A stretch of 64,000 nucleotides of DNA from NCBI RefSeq assembly GCF_001578105.1, contig NZ_CP014275.1:310001-374000 (forward strand), in the 5' to 3' direction. Origin of the DNA: Martelella sp. AD-3. GTDB taxonomy: Bacteria > Pseudomonadota > Alphaproteobacteria > Rhizobiales > Rhizobiaceae. Both the position numbers and the translations under genes were made by a program. The notes below the pieces were generated by a model. The model searched no databases, was not told the DNA's origin, and saw only the letters and a list, made by a program, of their open reading frames with translations. This document shows positions 27,663 to 37,309 of the stretch, piece after piece; the first letter of the stretch is position 1; the number at the start of each line of letters is the position of its first letter.

Positions 27663-28121
27663 CTAAAAGCGGACCTCGAAATGATCGCCCATATCGGGAT
27701 GTTCATCCGTTACCTTGGCCTTGGCGATCTGGATAGCGAAGCCGATCGCGCCTTTTGTCGCCCAGACTTCCGCAAAGTCCGGCGAAAAACGGATCAGCCG
27801 GATATCGGGGTCGTCGATGCCTTCGAACCAGCTCGAGGCGACCGGGTCCCAGAGCTCTTCGAGCTTTTCCCGATCTTCAGCCAGGGCGGACTGACCTTCC
27901 ACGCGAGCGTGCATCTCGCCATTGCCCGTGACGATAAGCGAGCTTTCGGTCTCGCCGCCCTCGATCGCCTTCACCAGATCGGTGCCCCGCGCGGTGATAA
28001 ACCAGATCACCCCTTCCTTTTCACTGGGATAAGGCGACATCGGCACATGCCGGGCAGACCCGATGCCGAGCATTGCAGCGCGAACATCGTCCATCTCTTT
28101 CCAGAATTTGGATTTTGACAT
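27663..28121 (-). CDS. General stress protein 26-like, pyridoxamine 5'-phosphate oxidase family
   Basis: 152-aa split-barrel flavin-binding-fold protein. MSKSKFWKEMDDVRAAMLGIGSARHVPMSPYPSEKEGVIWFITARGTDLVKAI is the standard N-terminal pattern of the GS26/PNPOx-like group, which bind FMN, F420 or haem and are linked to stress. ATG 28121 has AAGGAG 8 nt upstream. It stands between the MBL-like gene and an MFS remnant, and is probably expressed alone. Confidence 0.87.
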   Translation of the reverse strand: MSKSKFWKEMDDVRAAMLGIGSARHVPMSPYPSEKEGVIWFITARGTDLVKAIEGGETESSLIVTGNGEMHARVEGQSALAEDREKLEELWDPVASSWFEGIDDPDIRLIRFSPDFAEVWATKGAIGFAIQIAKAKVTDEHPDMGDHFEVRF

Positions 28122-28405
28122 CGTCTTCTCCTTCGGAGCGATAAACGTCTTCCGCCTTGAAAAGGTTGCTGCCAAAATTTCGAATAGAGGATCTCGCGCG
28201 AATGTTTTGGACCGCGCGGAAGTGTGACGCTTCCGCTCAGCGGATTGGTGTCGCGATGGTGACGACCGCCGGCGGTCCAATAAATGGGCGCACTGCAGCC
28301 TCAAGTGTCCGTCGTTGAATGATTATGGACAGAATGGGTTCTGGCTGTCGATGCCGGATGGCCAGCGGCCCGACGCTTGCTCTACCGTCTTCCAGAAGCG
28401 CTTCG

Positions 28406-28717
28406 TTAAAGACTGCCCACCCGACGCGGCTCTGTTTGTGCGATGAACACTCCGGTCAGCGCGATTGCCACCACCACCCCGATCCACACTCCGTGAAGAC
28501 CCGATCCGAGGATAAAGCCGGCAACGACAGGGCTTGCAATGCCGTCACCGCAACGAGGGATTGGATCGCGCCCGTGACAACGCCTCGCCGTGCCTGAGGA
28601 ACCTGGACGGAGAGGGCCGCCATGAAGGTCGGGCGCGAGAGCACGATGCCAGTGCTGATGCAAAGCACGGCAAAGGCGAGCGTTGGAATATTGGATGCCA
28701 AGCCCGCAGCACGACAA
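28406..28717 (-). pseudogene. MFS transporter C-terminal remnant, frameshifted
   Basis: Two overlapping minus-strand frames each carry part of one protein. The first reads IPTLAFAVLCISTGIVLSRPTFMAALSVQVPQ and RRGVVTGAIQSL, like a late transmembrane pair of a drug-efflux MFS protein. The second reads PVVAGFILGSGLHGVWIGVVVAIALTGVFIA, like the final pair. A frameshift near 28520 separates them, and the N-terminal two-thirds is missing. It is a decayed fragment. Confidence 0.75.
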
Positions 28718-28763
28718 TCAGATTACGTTCGCTGAAGTGCTCGCTGATGGGATTGCAATTGCC

Positions 28764-30020
28764 TCACGGGGCTGCCGTACCGCCAAGAAGAGGCGCTACT
28801 GCATTGAAAATGCGCATGGCAGGCAAGGAGCACGCAATGCCGTGCGTATTGGAGGGTAGAACCTCAGCCTCGCCGCAATCGCCCGAAGGAATGTCGCTGT
28901 TGGTTTGTATGGCCACGGTCGTGTCGGTTTGTGTATTGTAATAGACGACGGTGGTGTATCCCGGCAGTTCACCGGTATGTCCGACCCAGCCATCGGTGCA
29001 ACGCAGCGCCAGGCCATAGTCTGCGGGCCCCTGGAAAGAGCGCAGCCGGTGTTCCTGCGATTTTGCGTCAAGAAGGCCGTGACCGGTTGCCAGAGCCCTG
29101 CCATAGGCGAGCAGGTCATCGACATCTGAAATGATTTCGCCAGCGGTCCAAAGCGATGCTGGGTTCCAGTTGGTGGCGTCCAGCGGGGCTTCGGGGGTCG
29201 CGTCATAACCTTGCAGCGAGATACCGCGCGCGTATGGTGCTGGGATTGCGGTCTGCCTGCCTGGCCAGACCGTGTTTTCCAGACCGAGCGGTTCGAAGAT
29301 CATTGTTCTCAGGGCTGTCTCGACCGGTTGACCGGTGACCTTCTCTATCACCATTCCAAGCAGGATCGTGTTGGTGTTGGAATAGTCATATTCAGAACCG
29401 GGTGCGAACAGCGGAGACTTCTCGACGGCGTAGGCTACCAGATCCTCCGGTGAGAAAAACATGTTCGGGTCTTCAAGGTACAAGTCCACAAACCGCTCCG
29501 AGGCGGTGTAGCTGGCAACACCGCTCGTCATGTTTGCCAGTTGTCGCAGCGTGATTTCATCGCCGTTCGGAATGCCCGTGACATAGGCGCCAATCGTGTC
29601 GTCCAGCGAAAGAAGGCCGTCTTCAGCGAGTTGCAGAATAACGGTTCCCGTGAAGGTCTTTGTGACCGAACCGATGCGGGTGTGCATGCCCGGCGCCATC
29701 TGCGCGCCTGTGCCGGGATCGGCGATGCCAACCCCCTTTACCCATGAGCCTTCAGGCGTGCGCGCGCCGACAATCGCGCCGGGCGCTGCAGTCTGGTGCA
29801 GCGCCTTTGTCACGGCAGCGTCGAGCCTTGACGCAAGCGCTTCGGAGAGGCGCTTCGAACTTGCCGCCTGTTCAGCCGGAATCGACAGGATGCGGTCGAC
29901 ATCCTGCACGCACGCTTCTGCAGCAACGGCCGTTTCGATACCGCCTGAGGTCAGCAGAAGCAGTGTCAGGAGCGGCAGGCTGCTTCGTTTCAGAAGATCG
30001 CATGAGACGGATGCTGGCAT
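28764..30020 (-). CDS. Secreted serine hydrolase, class C beta-lactamase/D,D-peptidase type
   Basis: 418-aa protein with a signal peptide (LPLLTLLLLTSGGIETAVAAEA). Catalytic motifs of the R61/class C family are Ser118-x-x-Lys121 (GSVTKTF), Tyr-x-Asn in YDYSNTN, and the HTG box in GHTGELPGY. It could be a D-alanyl-D-alanine carboxypeptidase, an esterase or a D-aminopeptidase. I start at ATG 30020 rather than 30068 to put the signal at the N-terminus. It follows the autotransporter gene by about 60 bp on the same strand and may be co-transcribed. Confidence 0.88.
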   Translation of the reverse strand: MPASVSCDLLKRSSLPLLTLLLLTSGGIETAVAAEACVQDVDRILSIPAEQAASSKRLSEALASRLDAAVTKALHQTAAPGAIVGARTPEGSWVKGVGIADPGTGAQMAPGMHTRIGSVTKTFTGTVILQLAEDGLLSLDDTIGAYVTGIPNGDEITLRQLANMTSGVASYTASERFVDLYLEDPNMFFSPEDLVAYAVEKSPLFAPGSEYDYSNTNTILLGMVIEKVTGQPVETALRTMIFEPLGLENTVWPGRQTAIPAPYARGISLQGYDATPEAPLDATNWNPASLWTAGEIISDVDDLLAYGRALATGHGLLDAKSQEHRLRSFQGPADYGLALRCTDGWVGHTGELPGYTTVVYYNTQTDTTVAIQTNSDIPSGDCGEAEVLPSNTHGIACSLPAMRIFNAVAPLLGGTAAP

Positions 30021-30082
30021 TTCAAGAACCCCTTTGATGTTGCGAGCGATTGTGCATGCCCGGCCCATGCTGCTTTGCCGAT

Positions 30083-33000
30083 CTAGAAGCGAAGGTCGAA
30101 ACGCATGCTGAAATTGTGATCCTGCACCCCTTCAGCAAGCTGCCCGTCATAGCCTAAGGAGAGGCTTGCTTCGTTGCTGAGGTCGAAGGACAGACCGACC
30201 CCGAGCAGAGCCGCGTCCCGGGCCGTCGGAACACCGGAGATCCCGAAATCGCTGCCGCCATTGAAAGCCATCATCGAGGTCCCGTTGAGATCGCCATAGG
30301 CGCGCTGCCAACCGGCATGGCCGGAAAGGCGCGCCGCCGTTTCATCGAGCATGATATCGCGGCTGGCGCGGAGACCGAGCGTCGTGGTCCACAGATCCTG
30401 GGTTTGCGATGCCGCGTGGAGCGCCGCCATACCGCCTGTTTCGGAAAATCCATCGGTCTTCAGGTTGACATAGGATGCCGCCGCGAAAGGCTGCAGATAT
30501 CCGGCCTCGTCTCCGAACCGCCAGCCGGTTTCGGCAAAGGCCTGCAGCGTTTGGGCATCATAGTCGGCGTTCAGCTGTTCGCTCAGCCCGACAAAGGAGA
30601 CGGTCCGCTTGGTGGTGATTGCATGGTGGCCGTAGGAGCCGCCGAAGCTGAAACTGAACGGACCGGTCTGTGTGCTTCCATACCCGCCGACATAGTAGCT
30701 GTCGGTATCGGCTGAGGCCGTGAACCCCTTCTCGTCGATCGAGGCATTCATGTAGCCTGCGGCAAGGCCGAACAGCCAGTCCTGACCGACACGGGCATCG
30801 CCGCCGAACAGGGCTCCGCCGCCGGACGTATCGACGGTATGGGCATTGCCATCGCCCTGATAGCGCCCGAGCCCGCCCAGAGCATCGAACCAGACCGATA
30901 CCTGATCGGCTGCCAGCGCTTCGCCGTTTTGCGCAGCGCCCTCAGCGCCGTTCGTGGCAAAGGCGGCATCGATCCGGGAGAGAATTGCCCTTTCGACCTG
31001 TCTTGGCTCGTCGCGCAAAACGGTATTGGCAGAGGCATGGATTTCGCCGGACAGCGCATCGAATATTTGAGGTGCCTCATTCTCGTAGAGCCCGAGGATC
31101 GCCCGATAAAGCGCGGTGTCGGGCGAGAGGCTGTCCAGGCCCGCTGCCGTTGCTTTCTGATTTGGCGTTCTTGCCTCATCGACAAAATCGACATCATTTC
31201 GCTGAAGCGTCAGATAGACGCTGGCGGCGTCATAGCCGAGATAGGAGTCGAGAAAGGCAAAATTGTCGGTCACGCTGCCGAAACCACCCGTGACACCGCC
31301 TTCGGCCGTCACCACGGTATAGACATTGATTGGATCATAGCCGGAGCCGGTATCGCCGGACCGATCCGCCAGGACGACGAGATCTGCGCCCTTGTCTATC
31401 GTTGCCGCGCCCGCGACCTTGAGCAGGTCGTTGTTGATGCCGGCTTCCGTGCCCGCGTCATTGACCTCGACCTGGTAGACCGCGCCGGCGCCAAGGCCAA
31501 GATCGCCGGCGACATTCATTGTCCCGATGGAATTGCCCGGCGCGACCACGCCGGAAACCACCGTATCCCCGACCGTACCGGAGCCGGCAAGCATGGCGAC
31601 GGAGGCGACATTGACCGCGCCGGTAACGCCATTGACCACCAGCTTGCCGCCGAACACATCCGTGCCGCCGGTATAGCTGCTTTTGCCCGTCAGTATGGTC
31701 GTGCCGGAATAGACCTCGACACTGCCCGCGCCGGTAATAGCAGGCGCGAAGACGTAATCCGGGTTGGTATGGTTGAAGACGATTTTGCCGCTGCGCGTGC
31801 CGAAGTCGATCAGTGACGTATCGACTGCGCCCGCGGAGACAGCCGTCTCGCCTGCCGCGGCACCAATGTTCAGCCTTCCCTGTGTCCCGATCGAGAAGGC
31901 GTCCTTGGCGCGAACCGTGCCGCCATCGGCAACCGTCAGCACACCGGAGGCCCCAACGCGGCCGACTTTCATCGAACCGGTGGTCCAGAGCGATCCGGCG
32001 CCGGTGACCGTTGCCGTGCCTCTCGTCCATGCGGACTGTCCGAGCGTGGCTGTTCCGCTGGTAACGGCGCCGCCATTCTCGACCGCAAGCGTGCTGCCGA
32101 CAATCGACCCGATGACCAGTGATCCGCCGGTCCCGGTGGAAAGACGCGATCCTTCTCCGGTAACCGTGATGCTGCCCGCCGGCAAGGAAAGCGATGCGCT
32201 GCCGACAGCAATCTTGCCCGACGCGTTGACGCCGCCGCCGCCGCTGATCACGAGCGCTCCGGAACCAGTGCGTCCGACGTTCAGATCACCGTCTATTGTC
32301 CACAAGGCTGCCGAACCAGTGACATCGACGCGGCCATCCTCGCCGGTGATAGTTCCAATGAAGCCGGAACCGCTTGCAAACGCATTGTTGATCGCAAGCG
32401 TGCCGGAGGCAATGCGCACATCGCCGCTATAGGCGCTGGTTGCCCCTGTCAGCCGAAGGCGTGCGGGTCCATAGAGCGCCAGCGTGCCGGAGCCGGTGAA
32501 GCTGCCGGCAAACGCCGTATCTTCATTCTGGCTGACCGACAGTTTGGCTGTTCCGAGGTCGACTGTGCCGCCGGTCCCCGAAAGCCTCGACATCATGAGA
32601 TCATTGTCGTTGAGATCGAGCACACCGCCATTGACAGTGTAGGCCCCGCCTTGTGCAAAGGCGAGCAGCGAGCCTGCCCGCAGAATGCCGCCCTCGACCG
32701 TGGTTTCGCCGGTATAGATGTTGTTGCCGAACAGAGTGGTCGTGCCGGAATGGGCTTCGATGCCACCCGTGCCCTTGAGATCGGGGAAAAACGTGTAATC
32801 CGTATCGGTGTGGTTGAAGACGATCTTGCCGCTGCCCGTGCCGAAATCAATCAGCAATGTGTCGACATTGCCAGCCGCGACAGCCGTATCGCCTGCCGCC
32901 GCACCGATGTTCAAAGTTCCCTGTGACCCGATGGTGAACGCGTCCGTGGCGCGAACCGTGCCGCCATCGGCAACCCTCAGAACCCCGGTGGCGCCGGCAC

Positions 33001-34747
33001 TTCCGACTTTCATCGAACCGGTGGTCCAGAGCGAACCGGTCCCGCTGACCGTCGCCGCGCCTCTCGTCCATGCGGACTGTCCGAGCGTGGCTGTTCCGCT
33101 GGTAACAGCGCCGCCATTTTCGACCGCAAGCGTGCTGCCGACAATCGACCCGATGACCAGTGATCCGCCGGTCCCGGTGGAAAGACGCGATCCTTCTCCG
33201 GTAACCGTGATGCTGCCCGCCGGCAAGGAAAGCGATGCGCTGCCGACAGCAATCTTGCCCGACGCGTTGACGCCGCCGCCGCCGCTGATCACGAGCGCTC
33301 CGGAACCAGTGCGTCCGACGTTCAGATCACCGTCTATTGTCCACAAGGCTGCCGAACCAGTGACATCGACGCGGCCATCCTCGCCGGTGACAGTTCCAAT
33401 GAAGCCGGACCCGCTTGCAAACGCATTGTTGATCGCAAGCGTGCCGGAGGCAATGCGGACATCGCCGCTATAGGCGCTGGTCGCCCCTGTCAGTTTAAGT
33501 CCGCCGGTCCCATCAAGCGTCAGCGTGCCGGAGCCGGAGAAGTTGCCGGCAAACGCCGTGTCGGCATCCTGGCTGATCGTGAGCCTGCCTGTTCCCAGAC
33601 CGATCGTGCCGCCGGCTCCCGAAAGCGTGGACACGGTGAGATCATGGCCGTTGAGATCGAGCATGCCGCCATTGACCGTGTAGGCCGTATTGTCCGCAAA
33701 ACCGAGGGGTGCGCCCGCCCGCAGGGTGCCACCTTCGATCAATGTACCGCCTGTATAGGTGTTCGTGCCGGTCAAAATGGTCGTGCCGGAATAGACTTCG
33801 ACGCCACCCGCGCCGCTGATATCGGGCGCAAAGGCATAAGCACTGTCGGTGTGATTGAAGACGATGCTGCCGTCACCCGCGCCGAAGACGATCGCACCGG
33901 TTTGCAGCGTGCCGGCGGCGCCTGCCGTCTCACCGGCCGCCGCCCCAATGTTGAGCGTGCCAGTAGTGCCGCTTTCCCTGGCGATCTCAACGCGATCATT
34001 GGCGATGACGTTTGCGCTGTCAGCAACCGTCAGGATACCGGCTCCACGATCGCCGACGACCAGCACGCCTCCGGTGCTTGTCCACGTCGTCCCCGCGCCG
34101 GAAACAATGGCCGTGCCCGAACTTCCAGTGTCTTCGCCAATGACACTGGAGGCTGCTACAATCGCTCCGCCGCCTGACAGGTTCAGGGTACCGGTGCCTT
34201 CGACGCCCAGGGACAATTTGCCGGTGAGTTCGATTTTTGAACCAGCGCCAGACAGATTCACGGCCCCTTGCACAGGACTATCTACGCCGAGAACCATGTC
34301 CTTTCCGGTCATCGAGCCGCGATCCGCGATGGTTGCCACGCCGTTGCCGGCCCAGCCGACCCGCATAATATCGAAGCCATACCAACGCGATCCGGCGCCG
34401 GTGATCGTTGCAGTGCCACGTAGATTGGTGCCGATATTGGAGATCGGAGCCGTTACCGTGCCCCCTCTTGAAATCGTCAGTGAGGCAGGGGCCTTCGCCC
34501 CTACCGAAACAAACCTTAGGTCTGAAAGTGCTTTGCCGTATGGCCCGCCGTCGATGCCGTCGACGGTAACATCAGTGTCGATGAAAACGCCGGCAAGCGC
34601 TGGCACCGAGAGGACGGCAAACGCGGTCGAAGCCAACAAAGCCAATTTGGGAGCAGCTTGGAACGCACGTTTGGCCACTCCCTTTGGGCGACTGCGGGAG
34701 CGCATGGATGTGCGAACTGTTGTCGTCGTCGGTTGGCCTTGCCGCAT
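30083..34747 (-). CDS. Autotransporter (type Va secretion) with repetitive passenger
   Basis: 1554-aa surface protein. An extended signal region (to about residue 55, ending LALLASTAFAVLSVPALA) precedes a Gly/Ser/Thr-rich beta-helix passenger with autotransporter-associated repeats such as GVLTVADGGTVRAKDAFSIG and LNIGAAAGETA. The C-terminal 275 residues form the beta-barrel (from QVSVWFDALGGLGRYQG), ending ...SMRFDLRF with the terminal Phe recognised by BAM. ATG 34747 has GGAG 6 nt upstream; a frame from 34828 adds 27 residues. Two passenger units, 347 aa apart, are nearly identical in DNA. The passenger has no visible enzyme motif and is probably an adhesin. Confidence 0.93.
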   Translation of the reverse strand: MRQGQPTTTTVRTSMRSRSRPKGVAKRAFQAAPKLALLASTAFAVLSVPALAGVFIDTDVTVDGIDGGPYGKALSDLRFVSVGAKAPASLTISRGGTVTAPISNIGTNLRGTATITGAGSRWYGFDIMRVGWAGNGVATIADRGSMTGKDMVLGVDSPVQGAVNLSGAGSKIELTGKLSLGVEGTGTLNLSGGGAIVAASSVIGEDTGSSGTAIVSGAGTTWTSTGGVLVVGDRGAGILTVADSANVIANDRVEIARESGTTGTLNIGAAAGETAGAAGTLQTGAIVFGAGDGSIVFNHTDSAYAFAPDISGAGGVEVYSGTTILTGTNTYTGGTLIEGGTLRAGAPLGFADNTAYTVNGGMLDLNGHDLTVSTLSGAGGTIGLGTGRLTISQDADTAFAGNFSGSGTLTLDGTGGLKLTGATSAYSGDVRIASGTLAINNAFASGSGFIGTVTGEDGRVDVTGSAALWTIDGDLNVGRTGSGALVISGGGGVNASGKIAVGSASLSLPAGSITVTGEGSRLSTGTGGSLVIGSIVGSTLAVENGGAVTSGTATLGQSAWTRGAATVSGTGSLWTTGSMKVGSAGATGVLRVADGGTVRATDAFTIGSQGTLNIGAAAGDTAVAAGNVDTLLIDFGTGSGKIVFNHTDTDYTFFPDLKGTGGIEAHSGTTTLFGNNIYTGETTVEGGILRAGSLLAFAQGGAYTVNGGVLDLNDNDLMMSRLSGTGGTVDLGTAKLSVSQNEDTAFAGSFTGSGTLALYGPARLRLTGATSAYSGDVRIASGTLAINNAFASGSGFIGTITGEDGRVDVTGSAALWTIDGDLNVGRTGSGALVISGGGGVNASGKIAVGSASLSLPAGSITVTGEGSRLSTGTGGSLVIGSIVGSTLAVENGGAVTSGTATLGQSAWTRGTATVTGAGSLWTTGSMKVGRVGASGVLTVADGGTVRAKDAFSIGTQGRLNIGAAAGETAVSAGAVDTSLIDFGTRSGKIVFNHTNPDYVFAPAITGAGSVEVYSGTTILTGKSSYTGGTDVFGGKLVVNGVTGAVNVASVAMLAGSGTVGDTVVSGVVAPGNSIGTMNVAGDLGLGAGAVYQVEVNDAGTEAGINNDLLKVAGAATIDKGADLVVLADRSGDTGSGYDPINVYTVVTAEGGVTGGFGSVTDNFAFLDSYLGYDAASVYLTLQRNDVDFVDEARTPNQKATAAGLDSLSPDTALYRAILGLYENEAPQIFDALSGEIHASANTVLRDEPRQVERAILSRIDAAFATNGAEGAAQNGEALAADQVSVWFDALGGLGRYQGDGNAHTVDTSGGGALFGGDARVGQDWLFGLAAGYMNASIDEKGFTASADTDSYYVGGYGSTQTGPFSFSFGGSYGHHAITTKRTVSFVGLSEQLNADYDAQTLQAFAETGWRFGDEAGYLQPFAAASYVNLKTDGFSETGGMAALHAASQTQDLWTTTLGLRASRDIMLDETAARLSGHAGWQRAYGDLNGTSMMAFNGGSDFGISGVPTARDAALLGVGLSFDLSNEASLSLGYDGQLAEGVQDHNFSMRFDLRF
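32021..33493 (-). repeat. Homogenised tandem repeat inside the autotransporter passenger
   Basis: Bases 32021-32452 and 33062-33493 are nearly identical; I noticed about six mismatches. The offset is 1041 bp, exactly 347 codons, so the frame is kept. Sequence on either side of the matched 430-bp block is related but clearly more diverged. Confidence 0.85.
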
Positions 34748-35078
34748 AATCGCTCCGCTGGAATTATCTGGTGGAACCAGGCTCTCGAAGCGGCTTCGAC
34801 GACCGGAAAACCGTGCCGAACTGCTCACAAAACAAAGCTCCGTCGGCGCTTATTGTTCAGCAAGCCAATGATTGGAATCCCCTGATCAGGGGTTTTGACG
34901 CGCAGGTCCGGAAGCCCTAAACGGTTTCGTATCGAGCATTTGGCCCTACAGCTTTATTGCTGCGTTGAGGACTGCGAGATATCGCACTCGCCGGGGACAA
35001 AAGGCTCGGGCTATATCAATCCGGCGGGTTACTGCTGCTAGGCTTACAAGGAACGCGAGTGAATATGGATGTTTCATT
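34748..35078. other. 330-bp intergenic region between divergent genes
   Basis: Lies between the start of the autotransporter (minus) and the GFA gene (plus), so it should hold both promoters. I see no clear operator or coding sequence. Confidence 0.5.
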
Positions 35079-35486
35079 ATGACCTCTACCACGGTCGGCT
35101 CCTGTTTGTGTGGTGACGTTAAATTTGAAATCTCAGGCGACCTTGAGAATTTCTTTCTGTGTCACTGCAAGCGCTGTCGAAAGGACACAGGGTCGGCCCA
35201 TTCGGCCAATCTGTTTTCGTCGACAGCGAAACTGTCCTGGGTTTCCGGCCTTGAGAGCGTCCAGACCTACAAGGTGCCTGGGACCCGGCACGAGAAAAGC
35301 TTCTGCAACACATGCGGATCAGCGCTTCCGAGCGTTCAGTTGGAAGGGGCCTTGGTCGTCGTCCCAGCTGGGAGCCTTGATAGCGCGATTGAGATTCGGC
35401 CGAGTGCTCATATCTGTTTTGAAAGCCGGGCGGACTGGGACGCGCGTTTGGAAGACATCCAGAAATTCAACGGTCTACCAGGCTAG
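35079..35486 (+). CDS. GFA-family (glutathione-dependent formaldehyde-activating-like) zinc protein
   Basis: 135-aa protein of the GFA/CENP-V fold. The zinc-binding cysteines are all present: C-x-C in VGSCLCGDVKF, C-x-C-x-x-C in LCHCKRCRK, and C-x-x-C in FCNTCGSALP. The family includes S-hydroxymethylglutathione synthase, but most members have unknown substrates. ATG 35079 gives the usual length; the open frame extends to 34965 without family similarity. It is a single gene, followed by the IS256-type element. Confidence 0.88.
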   Translation: MTSTTVGSCLCGDVKFEISGDLENFFLCHCKRCRKDTGSAHSANLFSSTAKLSWVSGLESVQTYKVPGTRHEKSFCNTCGSALPSVQLEGALVVVPAGSLDSAIEIRPSAHICFESRADWDARLEDIQKFNGLPG

Positions 35487-35734
35487 GTTCAGTACCGCAA
35501 AACGGTCTCCGGTAAGCTCGGTGCGGTTTAGTTCCACTTTGAGAATTTCCGCAAACATCGAAAATAATCTGGAGAACGACGGCTGGCAGGGCCGCCCTGC
35601 GTCGCAGCCTTGCATGCTGTGTGCAACGCAAGTCGGCTCTCCGCCCTTATCGGCCTTCGCTCGCGGCGGATCCGTGTCCCAGGACGTGGTGTAGCTTAGA
35701 CGACCACGGCTCCTCCCGGAGGGGCGGATGAGTG

Positions 35735-36973
35735 TCAGCTTGCTGCTGGCAGGCTGATGAGGGGATCATCGCTCATTGTGGCGATGGTTTCCAGTGTCAT
35801 GTAGCGGGATCGTTGGACGGCCCATTCATCGTTCTGTTCGAGCAGGAGCGCGCCGACGAGACGAACGATGGCGTCATCGTTGGGGAAGATGCCGACAACC
35901 TCGGTGCGCCGCTTGATCTCGCCGTTCAGACGTTCGATCGGGTTTGTGCTGTGAAGCTTGGCCCAGTGCTGCCTGGGAAAGGTCATGTAGGCGAGCACAT
36001 CCTGTTCGGCACTATCCATCAGCGTGGCAAGTTTCGGCACCTTCGGCCTGATCTGGTCGGCGACATTGCGCCACTGGGCGCTCGCCGCCTCCGGCGTGTC
36101 CTGGGCAAAGGCCGTGGCGATGAAGGCTGAGACGACACGGCGTCCGCTTTTCCCGGCATGGGCGAGCGCATTGCGCATGAAGTGCACCCTGCAGCGCTGC
36201 CAGGTCGCGGAAAGCACCTTCGATACTGCGGCTTTGATGCCCTCATGGCCATCGGAGACGACAAGCTTGACGCCGCTGAAGCCTCGCCTGGTCAGCTTTC
36301 GAAGAAACTCGGTCCAGATCGCCTCGGCCTCGGACGTGCCGATCTCCATGCCGAGCACTTCACGCCGGCCGTCGGTGTTGACGCCGACGGCGATGATGAC
36401 GGCGACGGAGACAATGCGGCCACCGCGCCGAACCTTCAGATAGGTGGCATCGATCCACAAATAGGGCCACTCGCCCTCGATGGGCCGATCGAGGAAGGCC
36501 TTCACCTTGTCGTCGATCTCTTCGCAAAGCCGGGATACCTGGCTCTTGGAAATGCCGCTCATGCCCATGGCCTTGACGAGGTCATCGACCGAGCGTGTCG
36601 AAACGCCCTGGACGTAAGCCTCCTGAATGACAGCCGTCAGAGCCTTCTCCGCCATCCGGCGCGGTTCGAGGAAGCTCGGGTAATAGCTGCCTGTGCGAAG
36701 CTTGGGAATGCGCAGCTCGACGGTGCCCGCCTGGTTCGGCGGGAAAACGATTCACTGGATCGTTTTCTTTTCCGCCTCACCCCAATCCCGGTCGCGGTAG
36801 CCGTTGCGCTGGGCCAGTCGGAAGCCATTCTTCTCGCCATAGCCCGCGCCGGTCTTCGTGCCGACCTCCAGCGCTATCAGCTTCTCGGCAGCAAAGCCGA
36901 TCATCTCGCGAAGCAAATCGGCGTCGGCGCTCTTCTCAACGAGTGAGCGCAGGTTCATCATGTCGTCGGTCAT
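35735..36973 (-). pseudogene. IS256/Mutator-type transposase interrupted by an in-frame stop
   Basis: One continuous frame of 413 codons with a single TGA at codon 74 (36752-36754 on the plus strand). Before it comes a normal N-terminus (MTDDMMNLRSLVEKSADADLL). After it comes the DDE-type catalytic core: Asp in [15 protein letters not shown], Asp in [28 protein letters not shown], and a Glu in [13 protein letters not shown]. The stop lies inside an extra stretch of about 42 nt containing a palindrome, so the reading frame is otherwise kept. Confidence 0.88.
36731..36781. repeat. Palindromic mini-insertion inside the transposase gene
   Basis: Between codons for DRDW and AGTVEL, where relatives have three codons, this copy has 17. 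The insert holds GAAAACGAT (36743-36751) and ATCGTTTTC (36759-36767) around TCACTGG. A T-to-C change at 36752 would make the palindrome perfect over 25 bases and turn the in-frame TGA into TGG. Confidence 0.75.
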
Positions 36974-37309
36974 CGGTGGTCTCCTTCAGGTTGGTCATAA
37001 GCAACCCGACCCTACCGGAAATCACCGATGGCTATGAAATCCAGCTACACCACCCCATGGGACACGATCTCGCGGCGCGGCGAACGGCTGCTTTAAGGGC
37101 GAAGTCGAGAGACGGTGAATGACCGAAATGGCGGCGCTTTCCGGACCGGCTGAAAAGGGGCCAAAGGGGACTGTCCGGTTTTGAGGGAGAATTGAGGGAA
37201 TAGCTGCCATTTGATAGGTTGAGAATGCCAAGTGGCTTGTGGGTATGAGGTCTCTTAAACATTAGTCGTTCATCAGAAGTGTGGGCTTATCCGTTCTGGA
37301 AATGAACGG

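Larger units (their letters stand above)
35674..37065 (-). mobile_element. IS256-family insertion sequence, defective
   Basis: About 1.39 kb. Terminal inverted repeats are imperfect: left GTGTCCCAGGACGTGGTGTAGCT from 35674; right, read on the minus strand, GTGTCCCATGGGGTGGTGTAGCT ending at 37065. One transposase gene fills it. A clean target-site duplication was not seen. The element separates the autotransporter/GFA part of the island from the sulfatase cluster. Confidence 0.8.
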
